Below, one piece after another: positions 27,327-35,700 of a DNA stretch of 64,000 nt. The stretch is from Thermospira aquatica (GTDB lineage Bacteria; Spirochaetota; Brevinematia; Brevinematales; Thermospiraceae), in the NCBI RefSeq assembly GCF_023525255.1, contig NZ_CP073355.1, positions 1,302,001 to 1,366,000 of the forward strand. Direction: 5' to 3'. The notes beneath the pieces were generated by a model. That model did no database searches. It was not told the origin of the DNA and saw only the letters and a list, made by a program, of their open reading frames with translations. Each line of letters opens with the position of its first letter. The first letter of the stretch is position 1. A program made the translations under genes and the position numbers.

Positions 27327-28313
27327 ATGAGACAGGGTTCTAAGAAACGGGGAAAAAACTTTCTTCGTCGAATAGTTGTGGCGATAATGTTTTTCGTGTT
27401 AGCAGGGATTCATTTTGTGCTTTTTGGTCAGTGGATTACTTTTGTGTTTGCTATTGGTGCTACCGTACTTACGTGGTTTCTTGAGGCTTGGCTTTATCCT
27501 AAACGAGGTGTTATTTTGTTTGCCTTTGGAGGGATGATTCTGGGATATTTTGTCGCAAACCTTGTGTGGAATGTTGTCAATCAGATGGCTCTTCTTCGAT
27601 TGCCTCAGGCGTATCAATTTTATTTTCTGGCAGCCATGATGTATGTGGGTTTTTATCTTCCCTACAGTGCCAAGCGCCTAGCTTTTGGGGGTATTGGACT
27701 GGAAGAAGAAAAATCTTCGGTGGAGCTGAAGATTCTTGATACCAGCGTGATTATTGATGGCCGTATTGCCGATGTTGCGGACACAGGATTTCTTTCAGGG
27801 GTGGTTATCATCCCCAAGTTTGTATTGAACGAGATCCAGGCGCTGGCGGACTCTCGGGATCCGATCAAGCGGAGCCGGGCAAGACGCGGTCTGGATATTC
27901 TCAACAAGCTCAAGGAAAATTCTCTTATTGAACTTCGTATTGTTTCACGGGATTTTCCGGATATTCGAGGGGTGGATATGAAGCTCATTGCACTTGCCAA
28001 GGAACTTCATGCCAATATTGTTACTAACGATTACAACCTCAACAAGATTGCCAAACTGGATGATATCCGGATTTTAAATATCAATGATCTTGCGAATGCG
28101 TTGAAGATGGTGTTTTTGCCAGGTGAGGAGCTGGAACTTGACGTGCTCAAAGAAGGCAAGGAGCCCAATCAGGGAGTGGGATATCTTCCTGATGGTACGA
28201 TGGTCGTTGTAGCCAATGGTCAGTCGTACATTGGACGAAAGGTTGTGGTGAAGGTAACAAGTGTTCTCCAGACATCGGCTGGGAGAATTGTGTTTACCGA
28301 GGTAAAGAAATAA
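27327..28313 (+). CDS. PIN/TRAM-domain membrane protein (YacL-like)
   Basis: Three to four membrane helices in the first 115 residues are followed by a PIN nuclease-like domain (LKILDTSVIIDGRIADVADTG, IIPKFVLNEIQALADS, RARRGLDILNKL, VDMKLIALAKEL, IVTNDYNLNKIA). A C-terminal TRAM domain follows (GVGYLPDGTMVVVANGQSYIG). This is the YacL architecture. The PIN acidic residues (D in LDTSV, D in VDMK, D in TNDYN) are kept, so RNase activity is possible. It lies 26 bp after aspS and abuts ispF, in the same place where many bacteria put it next to isp genes. Confidence 0.9.
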   Translation: MRQGSKKRGKNFLRRIVVAIMFFVLAGIHFVLFGQWITFVFAIGATVLTWFLEAWLYPKRGVILFAFGGMILGYFVANLVWNVVNQMALLRLPQAYQFYFLAAMMYVGFYLPYSAKRLAFGGIGLEEEKSSVELKILDTSVIIDGRIADVADTGFLSGVVIIPKFVLNEIQALADSRDPIKRSRARRGLDILNKLKENSLIELRIVSRDFPDIRGVDMKLIALAKELHANIVTNDYNLNKIAKLDDIRILNINDLANALKMVFLPGEELELDVLKEGKEPNQGVGYLPDGTMVVVANGQSYIGRKVVVKVTSVLQTSAGRIVFTEVKK

Positions 28314-28865
28314 ATGTTTCGTGTAGGGTTGGGCTATGATCTTCACAGACTGGCTCCCGGGCTTCCGCTCTGGATTGGGGGAGTGGCCATAGAGTCTGCC
28401 TGGGGATGCATAGCTCATTCTGACGGGGATGTTCTTATTCATGCTCTTATCGATGCACTGGTGGGACCTTTTGCCCATACGGATATAGGGTCACTTTTTC
28501 CTGATAGTGATCCCCGCTACAAACAGGTACGAAGTGTCGAACTTCTCACCGATGTTGTTGAACGATTTTTAAAGGACATTACCATTCACAACATTGATGT
28601 GGTTATCATCCTTGACCAACCAAAACTTTCTCCCTATCGTGATCGTATCCGTCAGACTCTCGCTGATATTCTTGGTATTTCTCTTGACGCTATTCATGTA
28701 AAGGCGAAAACATCAGAAAAGACTTCTGAGAATACTATATCCTGTTATGTTGTGGCGTTACTCGAAAAAAAATCTAAGGAGAAAAATCATGTTTTCAAAG
28801 AAAGAAAAACCCAAACCTCAAACAATGAAAGAAAAAATCCTTTACAATCTCAAAGAGATCTTTGA
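28314..28865 (+). CDS. ispF: 2-C-methyl-D-erythritol 2,4-cyclodiphosphate synthase
   Basis: IspF forms the cyclodiphosphate in the MEP isoprenoid pathway. The zinc-binding GLGYDLHRL at the start, the AHSDGDVLIHALIDALVG motif, TDIGSLFPDSDPRYK and VKAKTSEK are all present. The catalytic trimer part ends at about residue 157 (YVVALLEKK). A charged tail of some 25 residues follows, and its DNA overlaps the start of lepB by 77 bp. The longer tail is unusual and is probably non-essential. The gene starts directly after the YacL-like stop codon. No ispD neighbour is visible. Confidence 0.93.
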   Translation: MFRVGLGYDLHRLAPGLPLWIGGVAIESAWGCIAHSDGDVLIHALIDALVGPFAHTDIGSLFPDSDPRYKQVRSVELLTDVVERFLKDITIHNIDVVIILDQPKLSPYRDRIRQTLADILGISLDAIHVKAKTSEKTSENTISCYVVALLEKKSKEKNHVFKERKTQTSNNERKNPLQSQRDL

Positions 28866-29835
28866 GGCGTACGTTATTGTTTTGATTTTACGTATTTTTT
28901 TGCTTGAGGCCTATCAGATTCCCACCCAGTCGATGGTTCCCAATCTTCTTGTTGGAGATATTTTCATGGTTTCCAAACTCGGGATGGGATCGTATATCCC
29001 TCTGGTACATGGCAAGATTCCTGGTTTTCGTAACCCAAAGAAAAACGATATTGTGGTATTTATTTCTCCAGCGTGGAACTCTCCTGGCATCTGGGGAGAG
29101 GTAGTGTCGCTTTTTAGTCTCTCTCTTATTAATATTGACAATACCTACGACAATCCTAAAAACCTTGTGAAGCGTGTGGTGGCTGAACCTGGCGATAGAA
29201 TTGCTATGTCCAACAGTCAGCTTATCATCAATGGAAAACCTGTTGAGACGACCTTTGTGGTGATGAAAAATGAAAAGGTCATGGCACCCAGTAAACAGGT
29301 TTCGTATTATGATTTTAATGTTTATGAGGAGTCATTCGGGAATGAAAGGCGGATTGTTCAGCATCTTTTGGGGCGGTATTTTCTTTTTAATATTCCTACC
29401 TTTTCAGAGGCTATGAGGTATCTCACAACGGATACCATTGTAACGAACTTTGATGCGTATCGTCTGGTGCTGTTGTGGCATTTTCCCGAGGTCTATATTC
29501 CCAAAAAGGGGGATGTGCTTGATCTTACGAAGACGACAGGGTATGAAAAGTATCTCTACAAGCTTCTTGTAGAGAGGGAATCGAAGGGGCGTGTGGAAAT
29601 TCATGAGGGGAAATTTTTCCTCAATGGCGTAGAGCTTACTCGATGGACAGTTCGGGATGATTACTACCTCTGTATGGGAGATAATCGAGACTTGAGTGAG
29701 GATGGGCGGTATTTTGGTCTCGTGCCGAGAAATAATATTTTCGGCCAACCGCTTCTTCGATACTTCCCTTTTACACGCCTGGGAATATGGCTTTTCAATG
29801 AAACAAGGCGATCGATTTTAAAAAGAGAACTCTAA
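28789..29835 (+). CDS. lepB: Signal peptidase I
   Basis: Type I signal peptidase that removes signal peptides from exported proteins. A membrane helix at about residues 22-40 precedes the catalytic serine in PTQSMVPNL (S48). The general-base lysine is in NLVKRVVAEPGDRI (K128). Box E GDNRDLSEDGRYFG lies near the end. At 348 residues it is larger than the Bacillus enzymes, with an insert of about 100 residues between the lysine and GDNR boxes. I chose ATG 28789 with AAGGAG upstream. It overlaps the ispF tail. Confidence 0.93.
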   Translation: MFSKKEKPKPQTMKEKILYNLKEIFEAYVIVLILRIFLLEAYQIPTQSMVPNLLVGDIFMVSKLGMGSYIPLVHGKIPGFRNPKKNDIVVFISPAWNSPGIWGEVVSLFSLSLINIDNTYDNPKNLVKRVVAEPGDRIAMSNSQLIINGKPVETTFVVMKNEKVMAPSKQVSYYDFNVYEESFGNERRIVQHLLGRYFLFNIPTFSEAMRYLTTDTIVTNFDAYRLVLLWHFPEVYIPKKGDVLDLTKTTGYEKYLYKLLVERESKGRVEIHEGKFFLNGVELTRWTVRDDYYLCMGDNRDLSEDGRYFGLVPRNNIFGQPLLRYFPFTRLGIWLFNETRRSILKREL

Positions 29836-29874
29836 AAAGGAAAATAGCGCTTGTTTCCTCGAGGCCTGGAGAGA

Positions 29875-29897
29875 GGTTTGTTGCTGAAACCATTTTT
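29875..29897 (+). terminator. Weak candidate terminator after lepB
   Basis: GGTTT and AAACC (29875-29879, 29887-29891) could pair around a 7-base loop, followed by A and six T. The stem is only five pairs, so this is tentative. Confidence 0.3.
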
Positions 29898-29998
29898 TGT
29901 CTTGAAATAGGGAATATGCAACCTATTCTCTGGATGAAAATACTATAAAAGAAGTTGTCTGCCTTCATTTTTAGAGTTTTGAGCATTTTTATCTTTTT

Positions 29999-30027
29999 TT
30001 GACTTTTTTCTGGATTGGGTTTATTAT
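29999..30027 (+). promoter_or_regulatory. Promoter of the hybrid kinase gene
   Basis: TTGACT (29999-30004), 17 bp, TATTAT (30022-30027), 45 bp upstream of the start codon. Confidence 0.65.
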
Positions 30028-30072
30028 ACCTCTGGAGAAAGGGGTGTGGATATATTTTCCCGGAGGTTTTCC

Positions 30073-33042
30073 ATGATACTCCAGACGAAGCCTATTCGAG
30101 TACTGCTTGTTGAGGATGAGTCTATTCTCGCTCTGGCTCAAAAAAAAGAGCTGGAGCATCTAGGATACGAGGTTCTTGTGGCGACGAATCCTGAAGAAGC
30201 GCTGAGAGTAGGCACATCAGAAAAAGCTCTCGATGTTATTTTGATGGATATTGATCTGGGCAAAGGGAAAAAAGACGGAACAGAAATAGCCAGTGAAATT
30301 CTTAGCAAGCGGGATATTCCGATTGTTTTTCTCTCTTCCCATACTGAGTTAGAGATTGTAGAGAAAACCGAAAGTATTACCTCTTATGGCTATGTTGTGA
30401 AAAGCTCCGGGTGTATGGTACTTGATACGTCGATTAAGATGGCGCTTCGCCTCTTCCAATCAAAACAGCAAAAAAAACAAAAAGCCGAGGAACACGAACG
30501 TCTTACCCGCCAACTTCGTATCAATGAAGATCGTCTTTCAAAGATCATGGTGGCCGTAAACGATGGTATCTGGGACTGGGATCTTGGTACCAACCAGGTG
30601 TACTATTCCCCTCGTTATTACACGATGGCCGGTTATGAGGTAAACGAGTTTCCTTTTCATCCAGAAGAGTTTTTCTCACGACTGTATCCAGAGGATGCAG
30701 CAAGGGTCAAAGAGGAGGTAGAGAAACACCTTAGAGGAGAAACAGATCGATTTGTCTTGGAGTTTCGTTTTCGACGAAAGGATTCTTCCTGGATGTGGAT
30801 TCTTGGCAGGGGATACATTGTTGAGAGAGATCAACAAGGAAAACCTCTCCGTTTTCTCGGGACTCACACTGATATCAGTGAAAGGAAACGTATGGAAGAG
30901 GCTCTTATTGAGAGCCGAAACCGCTACCAGGCTATAGTGGATCAGTCTTTTGATGGTATAGCTCTCTTTTCTTCCACCGGTAGCATCCTGCAATGGAATA
31001 AAAAAATGGCTGAGATAACAGGATTTGGCTTGTCAGAAGTTGAGGGGAAGTTTATCTGGGAAATTATGATACAACTTGCACCTCCAGAGATTCGTTCCTC
31101 CGAGCTGTATCATCAGCTTAAAGATGGATTTCTCGAGTTATCGACGGGGAAAAGAACAGAGTGGGAGGGCAAGCCCAGGGAACAACGAATTGTTCGTCGA
31201 GACAACAGTGCCCGAGAGGTGCAGACACTTTCATTTCGGGTGAAGAGTGGACAGAATGTGATGATCTGTACGATTATGCGTGATATTACGGAGACCAAAG
31301 AGGCAGAAAAAAAGCAAAAAGAAAGCGAGGATCGTTTTCGTTTGCTTGCTGAAGCCTCTTCTTTAGGCATCCTTATGTACCAGGACGATCAATGGATTTA
31401 TGTTAATCCTGCAGCCGCACACATTTCAGGTTATACCCGTGAGGAGATTCTTCAGATGAGGCCGTGGGATATTGTCTGTCCTGAGGACCAGGAGATGATC
31501 AAATCATGGGTGATGCGTCGAGAACACGGCTTTTCCACACCTGTGTCATACGAGGCACGCATTCTCCACAGGGATGGTAGTGTTCGTTGGGTTCTGGTAT
31601 CTGGTGTAGGGGTTTTCTATGAGGGCAGGCCTGCAGGACTGATTTCGGTAGTAGACATAACAGAACGAAAAAAAATCGAAGAAATACTTAAAGAAACCCT
31701 TCAGGAAAGAGAAGCCCTTCTCAATGCTCTGCCGGATCTTTTGTTTATTCTGGATAAAGAGGGAAGATTTTTAGATGTTCGAGTACCTGATAAAGATCTT
31801 CAAGATCTTCTATACACAAAACCAGAAAACTTTCTCGGCAGGTTGGTTACCGAGATACTTCCTCCAGAGATTGCCGCGCAGTCCTTTCAAGCGATAAAGC
31901 ATACACTTGAAACAGGAGAAATATCTTTGTTTTCGTATACTCTTATGATGTCAGATGAGCCAAGACATTATGAAGCCAGACACTCAAAGCTCGATGAGAA
32001 CAGGGTACTTGCGATTGTACGAGATATTACGGAAGCTAAAATCATGGAAAGAAAACTTCAAGAAAGCGAAGAAATGTATAGAAACATTTTTCAAAACTCA
32101 ATGGTGGGACTCTTTCATGCACAAATATCTGATGGACGCATACTCGAATGTAATGATCAATTTGCCAGAATCTTTGGATATGAGAAGCAAGAGGATATCC
32201 TTGGTAAGCTGGTCTTGTTTGAAAACTCCAGGGATACATCTACCAGACATCGGATGATTGAACAGATAAATAAAACTGGAGAAATACGAAACGAAGAGGC
32301 TACGTATGAGCGGGTGGATGGAAGTGTTTTCTGGGCCCGTTACTCGGTACGTCTCTATCCCGAAAAGGGCTGGATTGAAGGGGTGTTTGAGGATATTACC
32401 GAGCAGAAAAAAGCAGAAGAAGCTCTTAGGCAACAGATAGAGGAAAAAAATATCATTCTTCGCGAGGTGCATCATCGCATTAAAAACAATATTACCTCAA
32501 TTATGACTCTTTTGAGAATACAGACAGATGAGACCACGAATGAAGAGGCGAAAGCTATCCTGCAGGATGCTATTAGTCGCGTGGAGAGTATGCGGATCAT
32601 GTATGATAAGCTTCTTCAGATTCCAGATGCCTCGAGCCTGTCGGTGAAAGCCTATCTTGAAGATCTTCTTGAAGCGATTATGAGTATCTTTCCTCAGCGA
32701 GACAGGATAGTTCTACGAACAGATATACCAGAAACCTTTCTCCAGGTGAAAAAGCTCTTTCCCCTCGGAATTATTGTTAACGAACTGGTGACGAACACGG
32801 CAAAGTATGCTTTTATTGGTGATGGGAGAGGGGAGTTGTCCATTTCGATTGGAGTGGAGGATGGGACAATGACGCTGATCGTAGAGGACAATGGGGTAGG
32901 TATGCCACCCGACAAAAAAGAAAAAGGAGGCTTTGGTCTCCAATTGATTCAGATGCTTACCAACCAGCTCGAAGGGATATTAAAAATTTCTTCTCAAAAA
33001 GGCACAAAAGTCACGGTAACCTTTCCCTTGGGGAATGGGTAA
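30073..33042 (+). CDS. Receiver/multi-PAS sensor histidine kinase (HisKA_2 type)
   Basis: A cytoplasmic signalling protein of 989 residues. An N-terminal receiver domain (VLLVEDESIL, phospho-acceptor D59 in LMDIDLG) is followed by about five PAS/PAC units, recognisable by repeated EDR/YR-I starts and DITERK or DITEAK ends at roughly residues 270, 405, 535, 655 and 780. The kinase is of the HisKA_2 class: EVHHRIKNNITSIMTLL, with the histidine at 800/801. A HATPase follows with NELVTNTAKYAF and VEDNGVGMP. No transmembrane segment is seen. The start is ATG 30073 with CGGAGG; GTG 30046 has none. The output partner is not encoded next to it. Confidence 0.9.
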   Translation: MILQTKPIRVLLVEDESILALAQKKELEHLGYEVLVATNPEEALRVGTSEKALDVILMDIDLGKGKKDGTEIASEILSKRDIPIVFLSSHTELEIVEKTESITSYGYVVKSSGCMVLDTSIKMALRLFQSKQQKKQKAEEHERLTRQLRINEDRLSKIMVAVNDGIWDWDLGTNQVYYSPRYYTMAGYEVNEFPFHPEEFFSRLYPEDAARVKEEVEKHLRGETDRFVLEFRFRRKDSSWMWILGRGYIVERDQQGKPLRFLGTHTDISERKRMEEALIESRNRYQAIVDQSFDGIALFSSTGSILQWNKKMAEITGFGLSEVEGKFIWEIMIQLAPPEIRSSELYHQLKDGFLELSTGKRTEWEGKPREQRIVRRDNSAREVQTLSFRVKSGQNVMICTIMRDITETKEAEKKQKESEDRFRLLAEASSLGILMYQDDQWIYVNPAAAHISGYTREEILQMRPWDIVCPEDQEMIKSWVMRREHGFSTPVSYEARILHRDGSVRWVLVSGVGVFYEGRPAGLISVVDITERKKIEEILKETLQEREALLNALPDLLFILDKEGRFLDVRVPDKDLQDLLYTKPENFLGRLVTEILPPEIAAQSFQAIKHTLETGEISLFSYTLMMSDEPRHYEARHSKLDENRVLAIVRDITEAKIMERKLQESEEMYRNIFQNSMVGLFHAQISDGRILECNDQFARIFGYEKQEDILGKLVLFENSRDTSTRHRMIEQINKTGEIRNEEATYERVDGSVFWARYSVRLYPEKGWIEGVFEDITEQKKAEEALRQQIEEKNIILREVHHRIKNNITSIMTLLRIQTDETTNEEAKAILQDAISRVESMRIMYDKLLQIPDASSLSVKAYLEDLLEAIMSIFPQRDRIVLRTDIPETFLQVKKLFPLGIIVNELVTNTAKYAFIGDGRGELSISIGVEDGTMTLIVEDNGVGMPPDKKEKGGFGLQLIQMLTNQLEGILKISSQKGTKVTVTFPLGNG

Positions 33043-33050
33043 ACAAGAAG

Positions 33051-33407
33051 CTATTTATTTGTCGGGAGCATTTCACATTTCCCCTGGAAAATAACGCCAT
33101 CGTCCATTTTCAGTTTGGGAGTTTTGATGTCTCCGTAGAGTTTGGCTGTATTGAAAAGTTCAAGTCGTTTGCGAGCATGAACGTTGCCGTGAATTTCCCC
33201 ACCCACAATGACCTCATCACAGATGATATCGCCCTTGATTTTTGCGTCTGGGCCAATGACAAGCAGTCCCTCGGCATCGATTTTGCCTTCATAATTTCCG
33301 TCGATACGCAGAGAGGTTTTGAAACGCATCGTTCCTGACCACTCGGAGGTGTTACTGAGTTTGGTTACCGTAGGATAATCTCGATATCGATCAATATTGT
33401 GTGCCAT
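33051..33407 (-). CDS. Bactofilin (polymer-forming cytoskeletal protein)
   Basis: A 118-residue protein dominated by a bactofilin beta-helix: LRIDGNYEGKIDAEGLLVIGPDAKIKGDI, then VGGEIHGNVHARKRLELFNTAKLYGDIKTPKL. Both the short N-terminal tail and the C-terminal tail are typical. Bactofilins form filaments that shape cells or position envelope machinery. It is the last gene of the minus-strand flgN-flgK-flgL-fliW-csrA series, which hints at a role in flagellum or cell-shape organisation in this spirochaete. AAGGAGG precedes ATG 33407. Confidence 0.9.
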   Translation of the reverse strand: MAHNIDRYRDYPTVTKLSNTSEWSGTMRFKTSLRIDGNYEGKIDAEGLLVIGPDAKIKGDIICDEVIVGGEIHGNVHARKRLELFNTAKLYGDIKTPKLKMDDGVIFQGKCEMLPTNK

Positions 33408-33431
33408 AGGAGGCCTCCTTATTTTTATTTT

Positions 33432-33653
33432 TTACTTTGTTGTCATTACAAATACCCCATCCCAGTCCGGGGGAGGAGGGTTCTGGATAAAGTAATCACA
33501 TCGCTCAATATAGATCTGGGAAGGACCGTCGTCAGGGATAATTTCCAGGCATTTCTGAAAGTATTTTTTTGCTTCGGTGAAATTTCTCCTCCTGTAAAGA
33601 TCAAGCCCCTGATTGTAGTATTTGAGGACTTCCATTTTTTCTGGTGAGATCAT
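33432..33653 (-). CDS. Small TPR-like protein
   Basis: A 73-residue protein holding about one and a half tetratricopeptide-like helix pairs (LKYYNQGLDLYRRRNFTEAKKYFQKCLEIIP). It ends in PPPPDWDGVFVMTTK, a tail also typical of the TPR end of spirochaete adenylate/guanylate cyclase proteins. It overlaps csrA by 4 bp, so the two are translationally coupled. Function unknown; a small adaptor in the flagellar operon is possible. Confidence 0.7.
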   Translation of the reverse strand: MISPEKMEVLKYYNQGLDLYRRRNFTEAKKYFQKCLEIIPDDGPSQIYIERCDYFIQNPPPPDWDGVFVMTTK

Positions 33654-33901
33654 GATTGACCTCCTTCGGTCTTTTTGTCTTTTTTGAGAACGTTTTTGAG
33701 ATCGTCAAAAGGAAGAGAGGAAACAGCGGAAGCTTTGTTGGCTTCTTGAATCTCCTGATATACCTCTTTGCGAAATATTTTGACATTTTTGGGTGCAATG
33801 ATGCCAATCTTTACCTGGTCCTGCCGAATACCAACGATCTTGATTTCGATCGTGTCATCGATAATGATGGATTCTTCTTCCCTCCTCGATAAAACGAGCA
33901 C
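33650..33901 (-). CDS. csrA: Carbon storage / translation regulator CsrA
   Basis: RNA-binding post-transcriptional repressor. The protein reads MLVLSRREEESIIIDDTIEIKIVGIRQDQVKIGIIAPKNV in the usual CsrA pattern, followed by a conserved RKEVYQEIQEANK helix and a C-terminal extension of some 25 residues as in spirochaete and Bacillus CsrA. I chose GTG 33901, which yields the canonical N-terminus and sits six bases after GGGAGGG. An in-frame TTG at 33907 is too close to that site. fliW lies 15 bp upstream. FliW is known to bind CsrA and relieve repression of flagellin mRNA. Confidence 0.92.
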   Translation of the reverse strand: MLVLSRREEESIIIDDTIEIKIVGIRQDQVKIGIIAPKNVKIFRKEVYQEIQEANKASAVSSLPFDDLKNVLKKDKKTEGGQS

Positions 33902-33916
33902 AACCAACCCTCCCTT

Positions 33917-34366
33917 TTAGGTGTTTGTTGGTGAAAGTTCTTTGGTGAAAAGGGGAACCTTTGTCCCATAGGCATTGTTCATCGATATCCCCTGGATGGC
34001 TATTCGTTTGGTAGCATTGATGACAATAGGACCCAAAAGGTTCATTGTCATGTTGTGGATGTTTTCGGGAATATTGACAATGGCAAGGTCTATAACCTCA
34101 TCATTCTCAGATATTTCCAGTAATCCCCAATCAATCTCATCCATTACCAGTTTGTAATTCTCAACAAAGAGTCGGGGATTGACAACGACAAAGGCAAGTT
34201 CTGGTTCTTCTGCGGATTGGAGCCAGTAGAAATTCGGCAGATCACCCATCTCAATGAGGTAGTACTTTGTGAGACCCTCAAATCCGAGGATTTCTCTTTT
34301 GAAAGTGATCTGGGACGCTGGATCAACCTGAATCTCGCCATAGGCCTTTGTTTTAATGGTTTCCAC
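33917..34366 (-). CDS. fliW: Flagellar assembly factor FliW
   Basis: FliW binds flagellin and CsrA in a partner-switch that couples flagellin translation to assembly. The 149-residue protein has the family features EIQVDPASQITFKREILGFEG near the start, FYWLQSAEEPELAFVVVNP in the middle and VNIPENIHNMTMNLLGPIVINATKRIAIQ towards the end. It lies between flgL and csrA on the same strand, the standard arrangement in spirochaetes and Firmicutes. Confidence 0.94.
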   Translation of the reverse strand: METIKTKAYGEIQVDPASQITFKREILGFEGLTKYYLIEMGDLPNFYWLQSAEEPELAFVVVNPRLFVENYKLVMDEIDWGLLEISENDEVIDLAIVNIPENIHNMTMNLLGPIVINATKRIAIQGISMNNAYGTKVPLFTKELSPTNT

Positions 34367-34433
34367 AGGGACCTCCCTTATCCTATTATACTTTAACTGA
34401 AAACAAAAAAAATCTCAAGAAAATGGCGACTTT

Positions 34434-35684
34434 TTAACGCAAAAAGTCTAAAAGTGTTTTGGGGAGTATTCTTGCACCGATATTGAGGGCTACATCGTGA
34501 GAAAATTCAAGCATCTTGAGTTGAGTGATAGCCTTTGGTATATCGGTGGCTATGGCATTGTCTTTTGCTTCGGTGATATACACCTCGTCAGCAAGGAAGC
34601 GTTCATTGATGATATCAAGTCGAGAGGAGACACTTCCCAGATTGGCACGGTAACGGAGAAGATTTTCAAGGGACTGGTCAATACCTGCAATGGCAGTACC
34701 CCCAATCTGATGGATATTATCGTTTAAAAGCGCTTTTCGAAAATCGATAAGAACATCAAAGATACTTCCCGTATAGACACGAGCAGCTGGTGAGTAGTTG
34801 TAGGGAGGATACATACCATTGTCTACGAGACCAAGGTCTTGAAGGACACTTCCTCCTTCCATATCGTACATAACCAGCTGGTGAGGACTTGTGGTTTCTA
34901 TAGCAAAGAAACTTGAACCTGCCTGGGTATTGATTGTAGCTCGGACAGCAAGTCCAGCACTGTTTATCTTATTAGCAATAGTTTCAATATTGTCCCCTGC
35001 ACGGATCTGGATCTCATGCCCATCGATAACAATTTTAGAATCTTTTGGTGCTGTGTAACCCGAAACAGAGATCGTGGAGTAGATGCCCATATCCTGTGCC
35101 CAGAAGATCTGGTTTCCAGGCTGGGACATGGTGATTTTTATTGATCGTTCTACTTCGAGGAGTTGTGCCTGGGAGTTACCTATATAGCGTACATCCTCGA
35201 GAAACTCTATACCTGTTTGTTCATTGATGCGGTATTGGGCCTTGAAAGGGGTATCAAAAACCATAGTTCCACCAAAAAGTGCCTCGCCTTTGTAGTAGCT
35301 ATTGGCCTGGGCTAAAATCTCCCGGGTGAGCTGGTCAACCTCTACGGCGATTTTTTCCCGTTCTTCACGGGTATACACACCGTTGGCTGCCTGAACGGCA
35401 AGCTCACGGAGCCTCTGGAGAATCTGGGTGACGGTGTCCAGTGAGGAATCGATTGTCTTGAGCTTGGATTGGGCAAAGCTGATCTGAGAACGGTAAACGC
35501 TCATCTCTTTGATGCGACTGTCATAGTCCATAAAATTTACCGAAGCAACAGGGTCATCCGAGGGAAGGTTGACGCGTAAACCAGAGGCAAGCTGCCTTTC
35601 GACCCCCTGCATTTCGGTTTGTCTTTTATGAAGATGGTAGTCAAAATCCTGTTTCATGTATCCCTGGGTTACTCTTCCTAACAT
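34434..35684 (-). CDS. flgL: Flagellar hook-filament junction protein FlgL (HAP3)
   Basis: FlgL joins hook to filament with FlgK. The N-terminus (RVTQGYMKQDFDYHLHKRQTEMQGVERQLASGLRVN) and C-terminus (LKMLEFSHDVALNIGARIL) form the flagellin-like D0/D1 coiled coils, with a variable centre of about 250 residues. Length is 416 residues, longer than the enterobacterial protein but common in spirochaetes. It lies 16 bp after flgK. The mild repeat of junction-protein ends with flgK is expected. Confidence 0.93.
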   Translation of the reverse strand: MLGRVTQGYMKQDFDYHLHKRQTEMQGVERQLASGLRVNLPSDDPVASVNFMDYDSRIKEMSVYRSQISFAQSKLKTIDSSLDTVTQILQRLRELAVQAANGVYTREEREKIAVEVDQLTREILAQANSYYKGEALFGGTMVFDTPFKAQYRINEQTGIEFLEDVRYIGNSQAQLLEVERSIKITMSQPGNQIFWAQDMGIYSTISVSGYTAPKDSKIVIDGHEIQIRAGDNIETIANKINSAGLAVRATINTQAGSSFFAIETTSPHQLVMYDMEGGSVLQDLGLVDNGMYPPYNYSPAARVYTGSIFDVLIDFRKALLNDNIHQIGGTAIAGIDQSLENLLRYRANLGSVSSRLDIINERFLADEVYITEAKDNAIATDIPKAITQLKMLEFSHDVALNIGARILPKTLLDFLR

Positions 35685-35700
35685 ACTTTACCTCCTTTGG

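Noticed and set aside
30046-30072. GTG start for the hybrid kinase
   Set aside because: The GTG lacks a ribosome site, while ATG 30073 follows CGGAGG and begins directly at the receiver domain.
33902-33907. TTG start for csrA
   Set aside because: Too close to GGGAGGG and adds residues before the canonical MLVLSRR start.
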